DNA of 6,415 bases from SAR324 cluster bacterium (GTDB taxonomy: Bacteria > Bdellovibrionota > UBA2361 > JAAZON01): assembly GCA_012797725.1 (NCBI GenBank), contig JAAZON010000012.1, forward strand, positions 1-6,415. Reading direction: 5' to 3'. Shown here piece after piece: positions 1-5,981 of the stretch (its first letter is position 1; every line of letters starts with the position of its first letter). The translations under genes and the position numbers were made by a program. The notes beneath the pieces are model-generated. The model did not search any database. It was not told the DNA's origin and saw only the letters and a program-made list of their open reading frames with translations.

Positions 1-1071
1 AAGGAGCTCGCAAATGAGGAATCTGCTCTCAAAGGTTCAGAGGGTGCCAAGCGCTTGCTTCGGGAGGAAGTGAACGAAGAAGAAATTGCAGAAATTGTTG
101 CACGGTGGACTGGCATACCAGTAACTCGCCTGGTAGAAGGAGAGCGGGAAAAACTCTTAAAATTAGATGAGATTCTTCATAAGCGAGTTATAGGACAGGA
201 CGAAGCGGTGCAGGCTGTAGTGGATGCTGTGCTTCGATCCAGAGCTGGGATAAAGGATCCAAAACGACCAATTGGTTCTTTTATTTTTCTTGGTCCAACT
301 GGCGTTGGAAAAACAGAACTTGCCCGCTCGCTTGCTGAAGCACTTTTTGATTCTGAGAATAATATGGTTCGAATTGATATGAGTGAGTATATGGAGAAGT
401 TCTCCGTGTCTCGGCTTGTTGGAGCTCCTCCAGGATATGTGGGGTACGAAGAGGGGGGGCAGTTAAGTGAAGCGGTTCGAAGAAAACCCTATTCAGTTGT
501 ACTTTTTGATGAGATAGAGAAGGCTCATAAAGATGTATTCAATGTATTGCTTCAGGTGCTAGACGATGGGCGCATTACGGACTCCCAGGGCAGAACGGTT
601 GATTTTAAGAACACAGTTATCATAATGACATCAAATATAGGATCTCAATATTTGCTTGAAGGAATAACAAGGGATGGGCACTTATTGGATTCAGCCCGCC
701 AGGATGTGATGAAAGAGCTAAAGGACAGATTCATGCCTGAATTCTTGAATCGAATTGATGATATTGTGCTATTTAAGCCATTGTCGCTTTCAGAAATTGA
801 GAAGATCGTTGAGATTCAGATTAATGAATTGAGGAGTAGGCTTAAAGCCAGAAACTTGAGTCTTCAAATAGATGAGGCCGCGATAAAGTTTATTGCTAAG
901 ACCGCGTACGATCCCGTCTATGGGGCTAGACCTCTTAAGCGCTACATTCAGCGCGAGCTAGAGACAAAGGTGGCAAAGCATATCATCGCGGATTCTTTGC
1001 CAGAGGGAGGTTGTGTGGAGGTGCAAATGAGGGACGGAGCACTTAGTGTAGGAACTGCGAATTACCAATAA
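1..1071 (+). CDS. clpB: ClpB protein-disaggregating chaperone, C-terminal part (5' end outside window)
   Basis: ATP-dependent Hsp100 disaggregase that works in the cytoplasm as a hexamer with DnaK/DnaJ/GrpE to pull proteins out of aggregates. The frame is open from base 1, so the N-domain, first ATPase domain and most of the coiled-coil middle domain lie upstream. The visible 356 residues begin at the linker into the second AAA+ domain (RWTGIPV, bases 106-126). They contain Walker A GPTGVGKT (292-315), the pore loop GYVG (433-444), Walker B VVLFDE (496-513), sensor 1 TSN (628-636), the arginine finger in FLNRID (about 742-759) and sensor 2 GARPLKR (about 922-942), then the usual small C-terminal subdomain. 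All catalytic residues of this domain are present. The IGF/IGL-type ClpP-binding loop of ClpA/ClpX is not seen, and the linker and middle-domain style fit ClpB rather than ClpA or ClpC. The internal TTG at 55 is not a real start. Confidence 0.96.
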   Translation, partial: KELANEESALKGSEGAKRLLREEVNEEEIAEIVARWTGIPVTRLVEGEREKLLKLDEILHKRVIGQDEAVQAVVDAVLRSRAGIKDPKRPIGSFIFLGPTGVGKTELARSLAEALFDSENNMVRIDMSEYMEKFSVSRLVGAPPGYVGYEEGGQLSEAVRRKPYSVVLFDEIEKAHKDVFNVLLQVLDDGRITDSQGRTVDFKNTVIIMTSNIGSQYLLEGITRDGHLLDSARQDVMKELKDRFMPEFLNRIDDIVLFKPLSLSEIEKIVEIQINELRSRLKARNLSLQIDEAAIKFIAKTAYDPVYGARPLKRYIQRELETKVAKHIIADSLPEGGCVEVQMRDGALSVGTANYQ

Positions 1072-1076
1072 AACTG

Positions 1077-1301
1077 ATGAAGACAAGATTCTCTTTAGGT
1101 TATGGAAAAAGGCAAATAGTCAGGAAAGAGCAGGAGGCCTCATACAGAGATTTTCAGGCAACAGAACTTTTTTGTCCGAAATGTCAGAGAGCCGTCCCAG
1201 TCAAGGAGCGTCATCTTCTTTACCTTCCGACGGGAGATCTATTTGATTATATCTGTACCGTCTGTGGTGAATCGCTAGGGACTCGAAGTACCAGTACTTA
1301 G
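1077..1301 (+). CDS. Small four-cysteine zinc-ribbon protein, co-transcribed with clpB
   Basis: A 74-residue cytoplasmic protein of unknown role. Two CxxC pairs, C33-P-K-C36 and C60-T-V-C63, are spaced 23 residues apart as in a zinc ribbon, so it very probably binds one zinc ion. The N-terminus (SLGYGKRQ and YRDFQATE) is followed directly by the ribbon, and there is no signal peptide or membrane segment. The ATG lies 5 bases after the clpB stop with no clear Shine-Dalgarno, which suggests translational coupling and one transcript. I recall similar short 'cytoplasmic' zinc-ribbon proteins in deltaproteobacterial-type genomes, but cannot name a characterised family. A link to proteostasis is inferred only from its position; binding nucleic acid or another protein is equally possible. 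The cysteine pattern and intact frame make it a real gene with good confidence. Confidence 0.8.
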   Translation: MKTRFSLGYGKRQIVRKEQEASYRDFQATELFCPKCQRAVPVKERHLLYLPTGDLFDYICTVCGESLGTRSTST

Positions 1302-1302
1302 A

Positions 1303-1404
1303 ATGCCAATTGAGGCCACCAACGCACTCGCTGTTCTTAAGCCGAATAATATCGGATATTTAGAAGGATCGGGGTTTAAGGCCTTAAATGAAATTAATAG
1401 GTAA
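1303..1404 (+). CDS. Possible 33-residue ORF after the zinc-ribbon gene
   Basis: An ATG one base after the zinc-ribbon stop opens a 33-codon frame (begins MPIEATNALAV, ends NEINR) closed by TAA. The tight spacing would suit coupled translation, but there is no Shine-Dalgarno, and I do not recognise the sequence. It is short enough to occur by chance. It also covers a 14-bp palindrome, so this stretch could equally be an operator or leader DNA. Treated as tentative. Confidence 0.2.
   Translation: MPIEATNALAVLKPNNIGYLEGSGFKALNEINR
1375..1388. repeat. 14-bp perfect palindrome TTTAAGGCCTTAAA
   Basis: The 14 bases read identically on both strands with no central loop, so they are a better fit to a dimeric protein-binding site than to an RNA hairpin. 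It lies between the clpB/zinc-ribbon unit and the ychF promoter candidate, about 80 bases upstream of the latter's -35. No known regulator is recognised, and chance is possible in AT-rich spacer DNA. Confidence 0.3.
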
Positions 1405-1469
1405 GTGTCCTTTTTTGTGATAATGGAGGGAATCTAGGGTAGCTGGCCTATCATTTTGAGTGACAAATT

Positions 1470-1497
1470 TTGAAAAATATGAATGAGGCGCTAGTAT
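1470..1497 (+). promoter_or_regulatory. Predicted sigma-70-type promoter for ychF
   Basis: TTGAAA (1470-1475, 5 of 6 to the -35 consensus) is followed 16 bases later by TAGTAT (1492-1497, 4 of 6 to the -10 consensus). An overlapping TATAAA at 1495-1500 is an alternative -10 with 19-base spacing. Transcription would start near 1504, giving a leader of about 27 bases that holds the ribosome-binding site. This suggests ychF is transcribed separately from clpB. Prediction from consensus match only. Confidence 0.4.
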
Positions 1498-1517
1498 AAA
1501 CATTGTCTTGAAAGATC

Positions 1518-1524
1518 AAAGGAG
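1518..1524 (+). promoter_or_regulatory. Strong ribosome-binding site fixing the TTG start of ychF
   Basis: AAAGGAG ends 6 bases before the TTG at 1531. There is no in-frame ATG at a comparable distance, and the protein from TTG begins directly with the first beta strand and P-loop expected of the family, so the TTG start is well supported. Confidence 0.75.
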
Positions 1525-1530
1525 TGTTCA

Positions 1531-2601
1531 TTGAAAGCAGCTTTTGTTGGTTTTATGCAGTCAGGAAAAAGCACTATTCTTTCCGCGGTAAGTGGGAAGG
1601 CTGCAGCACCAAGCGGTACCAATCACATTGATGAAGCGGTGGTATCTGTTCCGGACGAACGCATCGATTGGCTTACATCATTGTACAAACCTAAAAAAAC
1701 GATTTATGCAAGTATTGATTGTATGGATTTGCCAGGAATAAGTCTGAGCGATGAGACTGGTCGCATTGCAGCAAGGCGGCTTTTTACACAAGCTCGAAGT
1801 GCGGATATGTTTGTTCTTGTTGTTCGAGCGTTTGAAGATCCCAGTATACCAGCCTATAGAGCTTCGGTGGATCCAAAGCGAGATGTTACCGAACTTCTTT
1901 CTGAATTCTTGTTGGCTGACTTGGAACTTGCGTCTACACGAGTGGAAAAGTTAAAGCTTCAAATCCAGAAAGGTGGAAAGACTCTGGATAAAGACAAGCA
2001 AGAGTTGGAAATTCTTCGTAAGTTTCAAGATGCTCTTGAAAATGAGCGTCCAGCAAGAACTGTTGAGATCTCAGAGCAGGAAGATGAAATCATTCGTTCT
2101 TTAGGCTTCTTGACTCTCAGGCCACTAATGATAGCTGTTAATGTGGGTGAAGGTGATCTTGACAATGATTTTGGCATTCCACATATCGTAGACAGGTCGG
2201 TTCCCGTTGCAATTCTTTCTGCGAAAATTGAGCAGGAACTGTCAACTCTAGATGCAGAGAGTCGAAAAGAGTTCATGACAGAGTTGGGACTTAGTCAGAG
2301 CGCAGTATCAAAGTTCGTAAATAGTTGCTATGAGGCTATGGGATTTATAAGCTTCCTAACAGTTGGTCCTGATGAAGTCCGTGCATGGCCAATTAGAAAG
2401 GGACTCTCTGCGCTTGAAGCAGCTGGGAAAATTCATAGTGACATTAAACGAGGTTTCATCAGAGCGGAGACGATCTCTTATTCAGATCTTAAAGAACTTG
2501 GAAGTGAGAAGGCGGTCAAAGCAGCAGGGAAAGCAAGACTCGAGGGGAAGACCTACATTATGCAAGACGGAGATATAGTGCATTTTCGCTTCAACGTTTA
2601 A
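1531..2601 (+). CDS. ychF: YchF/OLA1-family ribosome-associated P-loop NTPase, divergent variant
   Basis: The family binds ribosomes and hydrolyses ATP in preference to GTP; roles reported include stress and redox responses and translation control. The 356 residues are close to the usual ~363. Seen in order: P-loop GFMQSGKS (residues 7-14), G3-like DLPG (66-69), a helical coiled-coil insertion (about 130-175), NVGE (204-207) at the G4 position, matching the NxxE that favours adenine in YchF, SAK (230-232), and a C-terminal TGS domain (about 272-356) with near-textbook YchF stretches EVRAW, GFIRAET, LEGK and HFRFNV. Odd points: the family's usual PNVGKS P-loop is replaced by MQSGKS, the NFPFCTI-type switch I is absent, and the GEGLGN segment after G3 is rewritten. 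So the TGS half is conventional and the G-domain half divergent. The genome may hold a second, canonical ychF; I cannot tell from here. Confidence 0.9.
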   Translation: MKAAFVGFMQSGKSTILSAVSGKAAAPSGTNHIDEAVVSVPDERIDWLTSLYKPKKTIYASIDCMDLPGISLSDETGRIAARRLFTQARSADMFVLVVRAFEDPSIPAYRASVDPKRDVTELLSEFLLADLELASTRVEKLKLQIQKGGKTLDKDKQELEILRKFQDALENERPARTVEISEQEDEIIRSLGFLTLRPLMIAVNVGEGDLDNDFGIPHIVDRSVPVAILSAKIEQELSTLDAESRKEFMTELGLSQSAVSKFVNSCYEAMGFISFLTVGPDEVRAWPIRKGLSALEAAGKIHSDIKRGFIRAETISYSDLKELGSEKAVKAAGKARLEGKTYIMQDGDIVHFRFNV

Positions 2602-2650
2602 GAGTCCAATCTAAGCTTCGCAAACTCAAGAAAATAATTTGACAGTTTTG

Positions 2651-3505
2651 TTAATTAGGAACTCTAGGATCTGTATTATTCACGAATAGCTCTTGTCCAT
2701 CATTAACCCCATCTCCGTCGGTGTCGGGGTTTTGAGGATCAGTCCCGAAGCGAGCAGTTTCTGCAATATCAAAAACTCCGTCTTTATCAGAATCTGGTCT
2801 CAGCTTTCGCATCCGTCGAGGAAGTGTTTTCTTGAGATATGAAAGCAACACTTTAGCCATCGAATCATAACCGGCAGAAGTGGGATGGATGGCATCTTTA
2901 TTTAATAGATGTTTGTCTACAAGATCAAAGCGTAAGTCAGAAGGGGCAGAAAGAGTCGAACCGTCTAGAATAAGTTTATCCAAAGCCTTCATCCATGGGC
3001 CTTGAGAGCCTCGATTTGGCAATATCATGACAGCCGTCACTACTAAAGGAGCAATTCCTTCAATTTTAGATATATTTTTCGTAATTATATTTCGTGCGGT
3101 TTTGAGATTCGCATAGGTCTCCTCAGGAGTACCAAAAAGCCATCGATCGTTACGTCCAAGGTCAAGAAGCACGATGTCTGCAGTTCTAAGCTTCTGAGCA
3201 TACTCGGAGTCTTGTTCTTTCTTAAATAACTTCCTAAGCTTGGGTACTAATTCAACAGCACGCAAACCAGGCTCTGCTAGGTTCACTACTTTTGCAAATC
3301 TCATGCTTCGCGCAACACGAAGGGGATAACCTCCCATCGAATTATGTCTTTCGTCTCCTATTCCATAAGCGATACTGTCTCCAATTATCACAATAGTTAG
3401 CTTTCGATCACAGTTAAAATCTGGAATTCCTCTGATTAAAGGACATGCAAAGCCATCCACAAGCGACGTTAATACAATCAGTATGAAACAAAGAATTTTA
3501 AGCAT
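2651..3505 (-). CDS. Secreted SGNH/GDSL-type hydrolase with C-terminal thrombospondin type 3 calcium repeats
   Basis: Probable extracytoplasmic esterase, lipase or carbohydrate deacetylase; substrate unknown. I chose the ATG at 3505 (284 residues) because it puts the signal peptide MLKILCFILIVLTSLVDGFA at the very N-terminus. A TTG at 3526 would add 7 residues, and neither start has a clear Shine-Dalgarno. Positions below use the ATG start. Block I is IGDSIAYG with nucleophile S44, block II supplies G80 (AEPG), block III is GRND (117-120, oxyanion N119), and block V is DAIH with D204 and H207. The triad is therefore complete. After a basic linker (RRMRKLR), two acidic DxDxDGxxD repeats (about 238-272) of the thrombospondin type 3 kind should bind calcium; proteins with such tails are usually extracellular or surface-attached. 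The Cys after the signal (GFAC) is a poor lipobox. The gene is convergent with ychF, 49 bases apart, with no terminator seen between them. Confidence 0.85.
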   Translation of the reverse strand: MLKILCFILIVLTSLVDGFACPLIRGIPDFNCDRKLTIVIIGDSIAYGIGDERHNSMGGYPLRVARSMRFAKVVNLAEPGLRAVELVPKLRKLFKKEQDSEYAQKLRTADIVLLDLGRNDRWLFGTPEETYANLKTARNIITKNISKIEGIAPLVVTAVMILPNRGSQGPWMKALDKLILDGSTLSAPSDLRFDLVDKHLLNKDAIHPTSAGYDSMAKVLLSYLKKTLPRRMRKLRPDSDKDGVFDIAETARFGTDPQNPDTDGDGVNDGQELFVNNTDPRVPN

Positions 3506-3966
3506 AAGAACGAACCCAAAACACAAACAAAAATGTAATCAGCAAAATTTCCGAAAGAATAGCATCTAATTAATATTGAATAAAGAAAAGATCTTTGAAT
3601 AAACGGACCAAGTCTTGATCTGAGAGTCAATTGTGCCTGTATTGGATATCGCTGCAAGGCCCGTGACGGAATTGTGTGAACAGCTCTATGCATGGCTTCC
3701 GTTAACACAACTATCTCAACTACTCTTTTTTCCCGATTCTTTATCGTTCCATAAACCTGCAACTAGTCACATATCGCCCCTCTATGCAGACTGTAGAGTC
3801 TAGTCAATTCACCTTGATTCATTTTCCCAGTCTTAAAAATTCTTTGACAACTCTTTTCTTTAACTCCTCGCTATACCGATGTCTTTCTTTGTTATTTGTC
3901 TCAATATCTCCCTCCAAAAAATATGTAGACAATAACTTGGACAAGACAGCGAACTACTCTTCTCAG
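3506..3966. other. AT-rich intergenic stretch without a convincing gene
   Basis: About 460 bases upstream of the SGNH hydrolase. Open frames here lack ATG starts with ribosome-binding sites, protein-like composition or recognisable motifs. The only structure I see is at 3576-3603: TTGAATAAA occurs twice, 19 bp apart, around a 10-bp palindrome AAAGATCTTT (3587-3596), which could be promoter or operator DNA for the hydrolase. On the minus strand this same DNA gives a weak TTCAAA / TATTAA pair with 18-base spacing. No tRNA, CRISPR or insertion-sequence ends were noticed. Confidence 0.5.
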
Positions 3967-3980
3967 TCAGTCGACCGAAA

Positions 3981-4020
3981 TTAAAAGAAAGCCAGCAGGG
4001 AAATTGCTAGCCCTTCTTAT
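3981..4020 (-). terminator. Candidate intrinsic terminator for the TRL-like gene
   Basis: Read on the minus strand, AAGAAGGGCTAGCA (4018-4005) can pair with TGCTGGCTTTCTT (3997-3985) across a 7-base loop. This gives a 7-bp inner stem containing one G-U pair, a small internal loop, then 5 more bp, followed by TTAATTT. The wobble pair becomes a C-A mismatch on the plus strand, so the structure suits minus-strand RNA better. It lies about 130 bases past the TRL-like stop, further than usual, and overlaps an open frame, so termination is only a candidate role. Confidence 0.4.
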
Positions 4021-4131
4021 TTTGGGGCCAACTTCAGTCAGCTCTAAGCTCACCGCATCTACTGGCTCCATTCTGAATTCACCCTCGGCAGACGCTAACA
4101 GGGTAGGATGAAATGCCTCTTTTGGCCAACT
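4020..4131 (-). repeat. Pair of 12-14 bp direct repeats exactly 100 bp apart
   Basis: On the plus strand TTTTGGGGCCAACT (4020-4033) and TTTTGGCCAACT (4120-4131) differ only by two extra G residues. They bracket most of the G+C-rich island. The flanking bases of the two copies are unrelated, so this is not a longer tandem duplication. They could be the ends of an inserted element or binding sites; no transposase accompanies them. Confidence 0.4.
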
Positions 4132-4151
4132 CCTTTATAACTTACTTTACT

Positions 4152-4487
4152 CTATCTGCCCGATACTATCGTTGTGTATTGGGCATAGATTCCTAACAGG
4201 TTGTTGACTTCAAAGTCGGCGTATGAGACTTCGGATATGCCACCATTCTTCTTTGCAGCGGCAATGCTGCAATCGCCTGTCGCATAAATGCCGAGTATTG
4301 ATGTGCATGTAGCCTTGCCTACTTTAGCTGCGGCATCTGCGCTAGTTGCTGTTGTCAGGTCCCAAGCTGGTATTCTTGTTTCACTGAATAGAAATCCAGG
4401 AACATGCTGGGCAGAGGCACCTAAGCCGGCGCATCCACCAAGACTAAAGAGTGCAATAATCAAAAAAGAAACGAGCAAAGGTCTCAT
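4152..4487 (-). CDS. TRL-like family lipoprotein
   Basis: A 111-residue envelope lipoprotein of unknown function. The ATG at 4487 is chosen over an upstream GTG at 4538 because GGGAGA (4495-4500) sits at good distance before it and because it starts a clean lipoprotein signal: MRPLL, a hydrophobic core, then LGGC with lipidated C19. Downstream, GFLFSETRIPAW, the central VGKATCTSILGIYATGDCSI segment (about 56-75), AAKKNGGI and the closing LGIYAQYTTIVSG match the pattern I know for the TRL-like family, a small domain named from a tRNA-associated locus; no tRNA is seen here. Two further cysteines (C61 and C73) could form a disulfide. It lies 126 bases downstream of mntH on the same strand. A weak TTGCAC / TATATC pair upstream could be its own promoter, and an inverted repeat overlaps the stop codon. 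Confidence 0.75.
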   Translation of the reverse strand: MRPLLVSFLIIALFSLGGCAGLGASAQHVPGFLFSETRIPAWDLTTATSADAAAKVGKATCTSILGIYATGDCSIAAAKKNGGISEVSYADFEVNNLLGIYAQYTTIVSGR

Positions 4488-4494
4488 TATGTTT

Positions 4495-4500
4495 TCTCCC
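4495..4500 (-). promoter_or_regulatory. Ribosome-binding site deciding the TRL-like start
   Basis: On the minus strand GGGAGA ends 7 bases before the ATG at 4487. No comparable site precedes the upstream GTG at 4538, which would also place 17 polar and hydrophobic residues before the lipoprotein signal. This supports the shorter, 111-residue protein. Confidence 0.65.
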
Positions 4501-4613
4501 AGAAGAGGTTTAATAAAAGGCAAGAGCCTGTTTCGCACTTCTCTTACAAGTTTTGGATATAACGAAGTCTTTAATGGTGCAATCCTGTATTTTGGGAGTA
4601 GATCTGAGCCCCT

Positions 4614-5843
4614 TCAATATCCGAAGAGCTCAATTAGAAGCATAATGTTCAAAAAACTAACCGCGAGAGCGATAAGAATTAGTAATATCTTGTTCCAGCA
4701 CTCATTCACCCATTTTCCCATCACTTTTGTGGAAGAACTAAGATAAATTTGAAGGAATATTGTTATGGGAAGCTGTATGCTCAAAGCGATCTGAGAATAA
4801 ATCAACCCTTTAAATGGATTCGTCACGAGAAACACCAATGCCACTGCGCCCAATAGAGTAAGTCCTTGTCCAATTCGAGTATGCCAATCTGTTTCGTCAT
4901 AGGGCTCGTGTACAATTCCTGCAAAGACGGTGCCCCCTGCAATAGCGGCAGTTATAGAAGATGCAAATCCAGAAAACAGCAGAGCTATGCTGAATACAAG
5001 GGCAGCAGCTTTGCCCAGTAATGGCTCAAGAAGTACGCCAGCTTGGGTTATATCGTCGACACCAGTTCCAGATTTGAAGAAGACGGCAGCTGTTACAATT
5101 ATAATTGCGGAATTAATGGCCCATCCAATAAGCATAGAAAAGAGTGTGTCAAGAAACTCATATCTGAGTTGACGTTCTATCACCTTCTCATTCTCTAGAT
5201 TCCAATGACGGCTCTGAATGATTTCGGAATGCAAAAAGAGATTATGAGGCATCACTACTGCTCCAAGCACACTCATTATAATTGTCATAGAACCTTCCGG
5301 CATGCTGGGTGATATAGAGCCTATTGCCACCTGGCCCCAATCGACTGGAACAAGGCATAGCTCAAACAGAAAACAAAGCCCGATTATTGATACGAGGGCA
5401 ACAATAACTTTTTCAATTTTTCTATAACGATTCGTAAATAAAAAAACGGACACTAATATTGCAGTGATAAGGGCTCCAATTCTAATGTTAATCCCAAAAA
5501 GCATCTGAAGAGCGATGGCCCCACCAAGTATTTCAGCAAAGGCTGTAGCGATAACTGCCAAAATTCCTGAGCTTAGGATTAGACGGCTCCAGAACGGCTT
5601 TAGATATTGAGCTGCCGCCTCAGAGAGGCAAAGGCCTGATACTATGCCAAGATGTGCAGAATTATGCTGTAAAATTATGAGCATGATGGTAGAAAGCGTC
5701 ACCATCCAAAGGAGGGTATATCCATAATTAGAACCTGCCGCTAAATTAGAAGCCCAATTGCCTGGATCGATGAAACCAACAGTGACCAGAAGACCTGGGC
5801 CTAAGTACTTGAAAAGCTCCAACCTGATTTTCTTCTCTTCCAT
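4614..5843 (-). CDS. mntH: Nramp-family divalent metal (Mn2+/Fe2+) transporter, MntH-like
   Basis: Inner-membrane, proton-coupled importer of Mn2+ and probably Fe2+. From the second of two adjacent ATGs (5843; 409 residues) the protein has about 11 hydrophobic segments, as usual for the family. Both halves of the metal site are intact: DPGN in the first membrane segment (D26, N29) and AVVMPH in the sixth (A195, M198, H200), followed by the signature NLFLHS. The methionine ligand favours transition metals over Mg2+ or Al3+, where it is replaced. AAGGA (5847-5851) touches the first ATG (5846) with no spacing but sits 3 bases from the second, so the second is slightly preferred; the difference is one residue. 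The gene is transcribed from a divergent intergenic region shared with the LysM gene. No yybP-ykoY riboswitch or clear MntR or Fur box is visible, and the predicted leader is too short for a riboswitch. Confidence 0.92.
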   Translation of the reverse strand: MEEKKIRLELFKYLGPGLLVTVGFIDPGNWASNLAAGSNYGYTLLWMVTLSTIMLIILQHNSAHLGIVSGLCLSEAAAQYLKPFWSRLILSSGILAVIATAFAEILGGAIALQMLFGINIRIGALITAILVSVFLFTNRYRKIEKVIVALVSIIGLCFLFELCLVPVDWGQVAIGSISPSMPEGSMTIIMSVLGAVVMPHNLFLHSEIIQSRHWNLENEKVIERQLRYEFLDTLFSMLIGWAINSAIIIVTAAVFFKSGTGVDDITQAGVLLEPLLGKAAALVFSIALLFSGFASSITAAIAGGTVFAGIVHEPYDETDWHTRIGQGLTLLGAVALVFLVTNPFKGLIYSQIALSIQLPITIFLQIYLSSSTKVMGKWVNECWNKILLILIALAVSFLNIMLLIELFGY

Positions 5844-5859
5844 CATTCCTTAGGGAATT

Positions 5860-5888
5860 GTTATACTTAACAGAGCATAATCGTTGAA
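5860..5888 (-). promoter_or_regulatory. Predicted mntH promoter with very short leader
   Basis: On the minus strand TTCAAC (5883-5888, a weak -35) is followed after 17 bases by TATAAC (5860-5865, 5 of 6 to the -10 consensus). Transcription would start only about 7-10 bases before the first ATG, leaving little beyond the AAGGA ribosome-binding site. A weak -35 would suit an activated or regulated promoter, but no operator is recognised. Confidence 0.35.
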
Positions 5889-5981
5889 TTCCAGATGGGC
5901 AACACGCCTTGTTTTGCGAGTATTTGTAGTTCACGAGTATGCAGTGAGTGGGGTCTAGGAAAAGATACAAAAGGTTTTTAT

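Larger units (their letters stand above)
3967..4134 (-). other. G+C-rich island with an unassigned 55-codon open frame
   Basis: By hand count about 52% G+C across 3991-4130 against about 36% across the 150 bases before it, a sharp change within intergenic DNA. On the minus strand, 55 codons are open between a TAA (4135-4137) and a TGA (3967-3969); an internal ATG at 4069-4071 would give 34 residues, with only a weak, distant GAGG upstream. The peptide (stretches such as SAEGEFRMEPVDAVSLELTE and ASNFPAGFLLIS) has a balanced, protein-like composition, but I cannot assign it. Possibilities are a small gene, the remnant of a longer gene, a dispersed intergenic repeat, or an untranslated RNA. It lies downstream of the TRL-like gene on the same strand and overlaps a terminator-like hairpin and one copy of a direct repeat. 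Confidence 0.35.

Noticed and set aside
1398..1417. T-run after the zinc-ribbon gene (TCCTTTTTTG) as a terminator
   Set aside because: No G+C-rich inverted repeat precedes the T-run; the nearby palindrome has no loop and is too far upstream.
2025..2276. Minus-strand open frame within ychF
   Set aside because: It lies wholly antisense to the well-supported ychF, and its Ser/Arg-rich sequence is typical of a shadow frame.
2602..2650. Bidirectional terminator between convergent ychF and the hydrolase
   Set aside because: Only an imperfect AGAGTCC / GGAACTCT pair with a loop of about 45 bases is present and no compact stem with a T-run, so termination here is unproven.
3478..3762. Minus-strand open frame of 94 codons upstream of and overlapping the SGNH hydrolase
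   Set aside because: It starts at TTG without a ribosome-binding site, overlaps the hydrolase signal peptide in another frame, and has no recognisable motif or protein-like pattern.
3843..3877. Promoter with perfect TTGACA (3844-3849) in the intergenic stretch
   Set aside because: The only reasonable -10 (TATACC, 3872-3877) is 22 bases away, too far, and no gene follows on that strand.
3784..3984. Plus-strand open frame of 66 codons in the intergenic stretch
   Set aside because: It has ATG but no ribosome-binding site, a Ser/Leu/Phe-rich random composition, no motif, and runs into the hairpin on the opposite strand.
4190..4487. tRNA gene near the TRL-like gene, as the family name would suggest
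   Set aside because: No T-loop (GTTCRANNC) with a cloverleaf and CCA-like end was seen nearby on either strand.
4288..4746. Plus-strand open frame of 152 codons
   Set aside because: It is antisense to the TRL-like lipoprotein and the 3' end of mntH, both of which have strong family signatures, so it is a shadow.
4930..5172. Plus-strand open frame within mntH
   Set aside because: It is antisense to conserved transmembrane segments of the transporter, with no features of its own.
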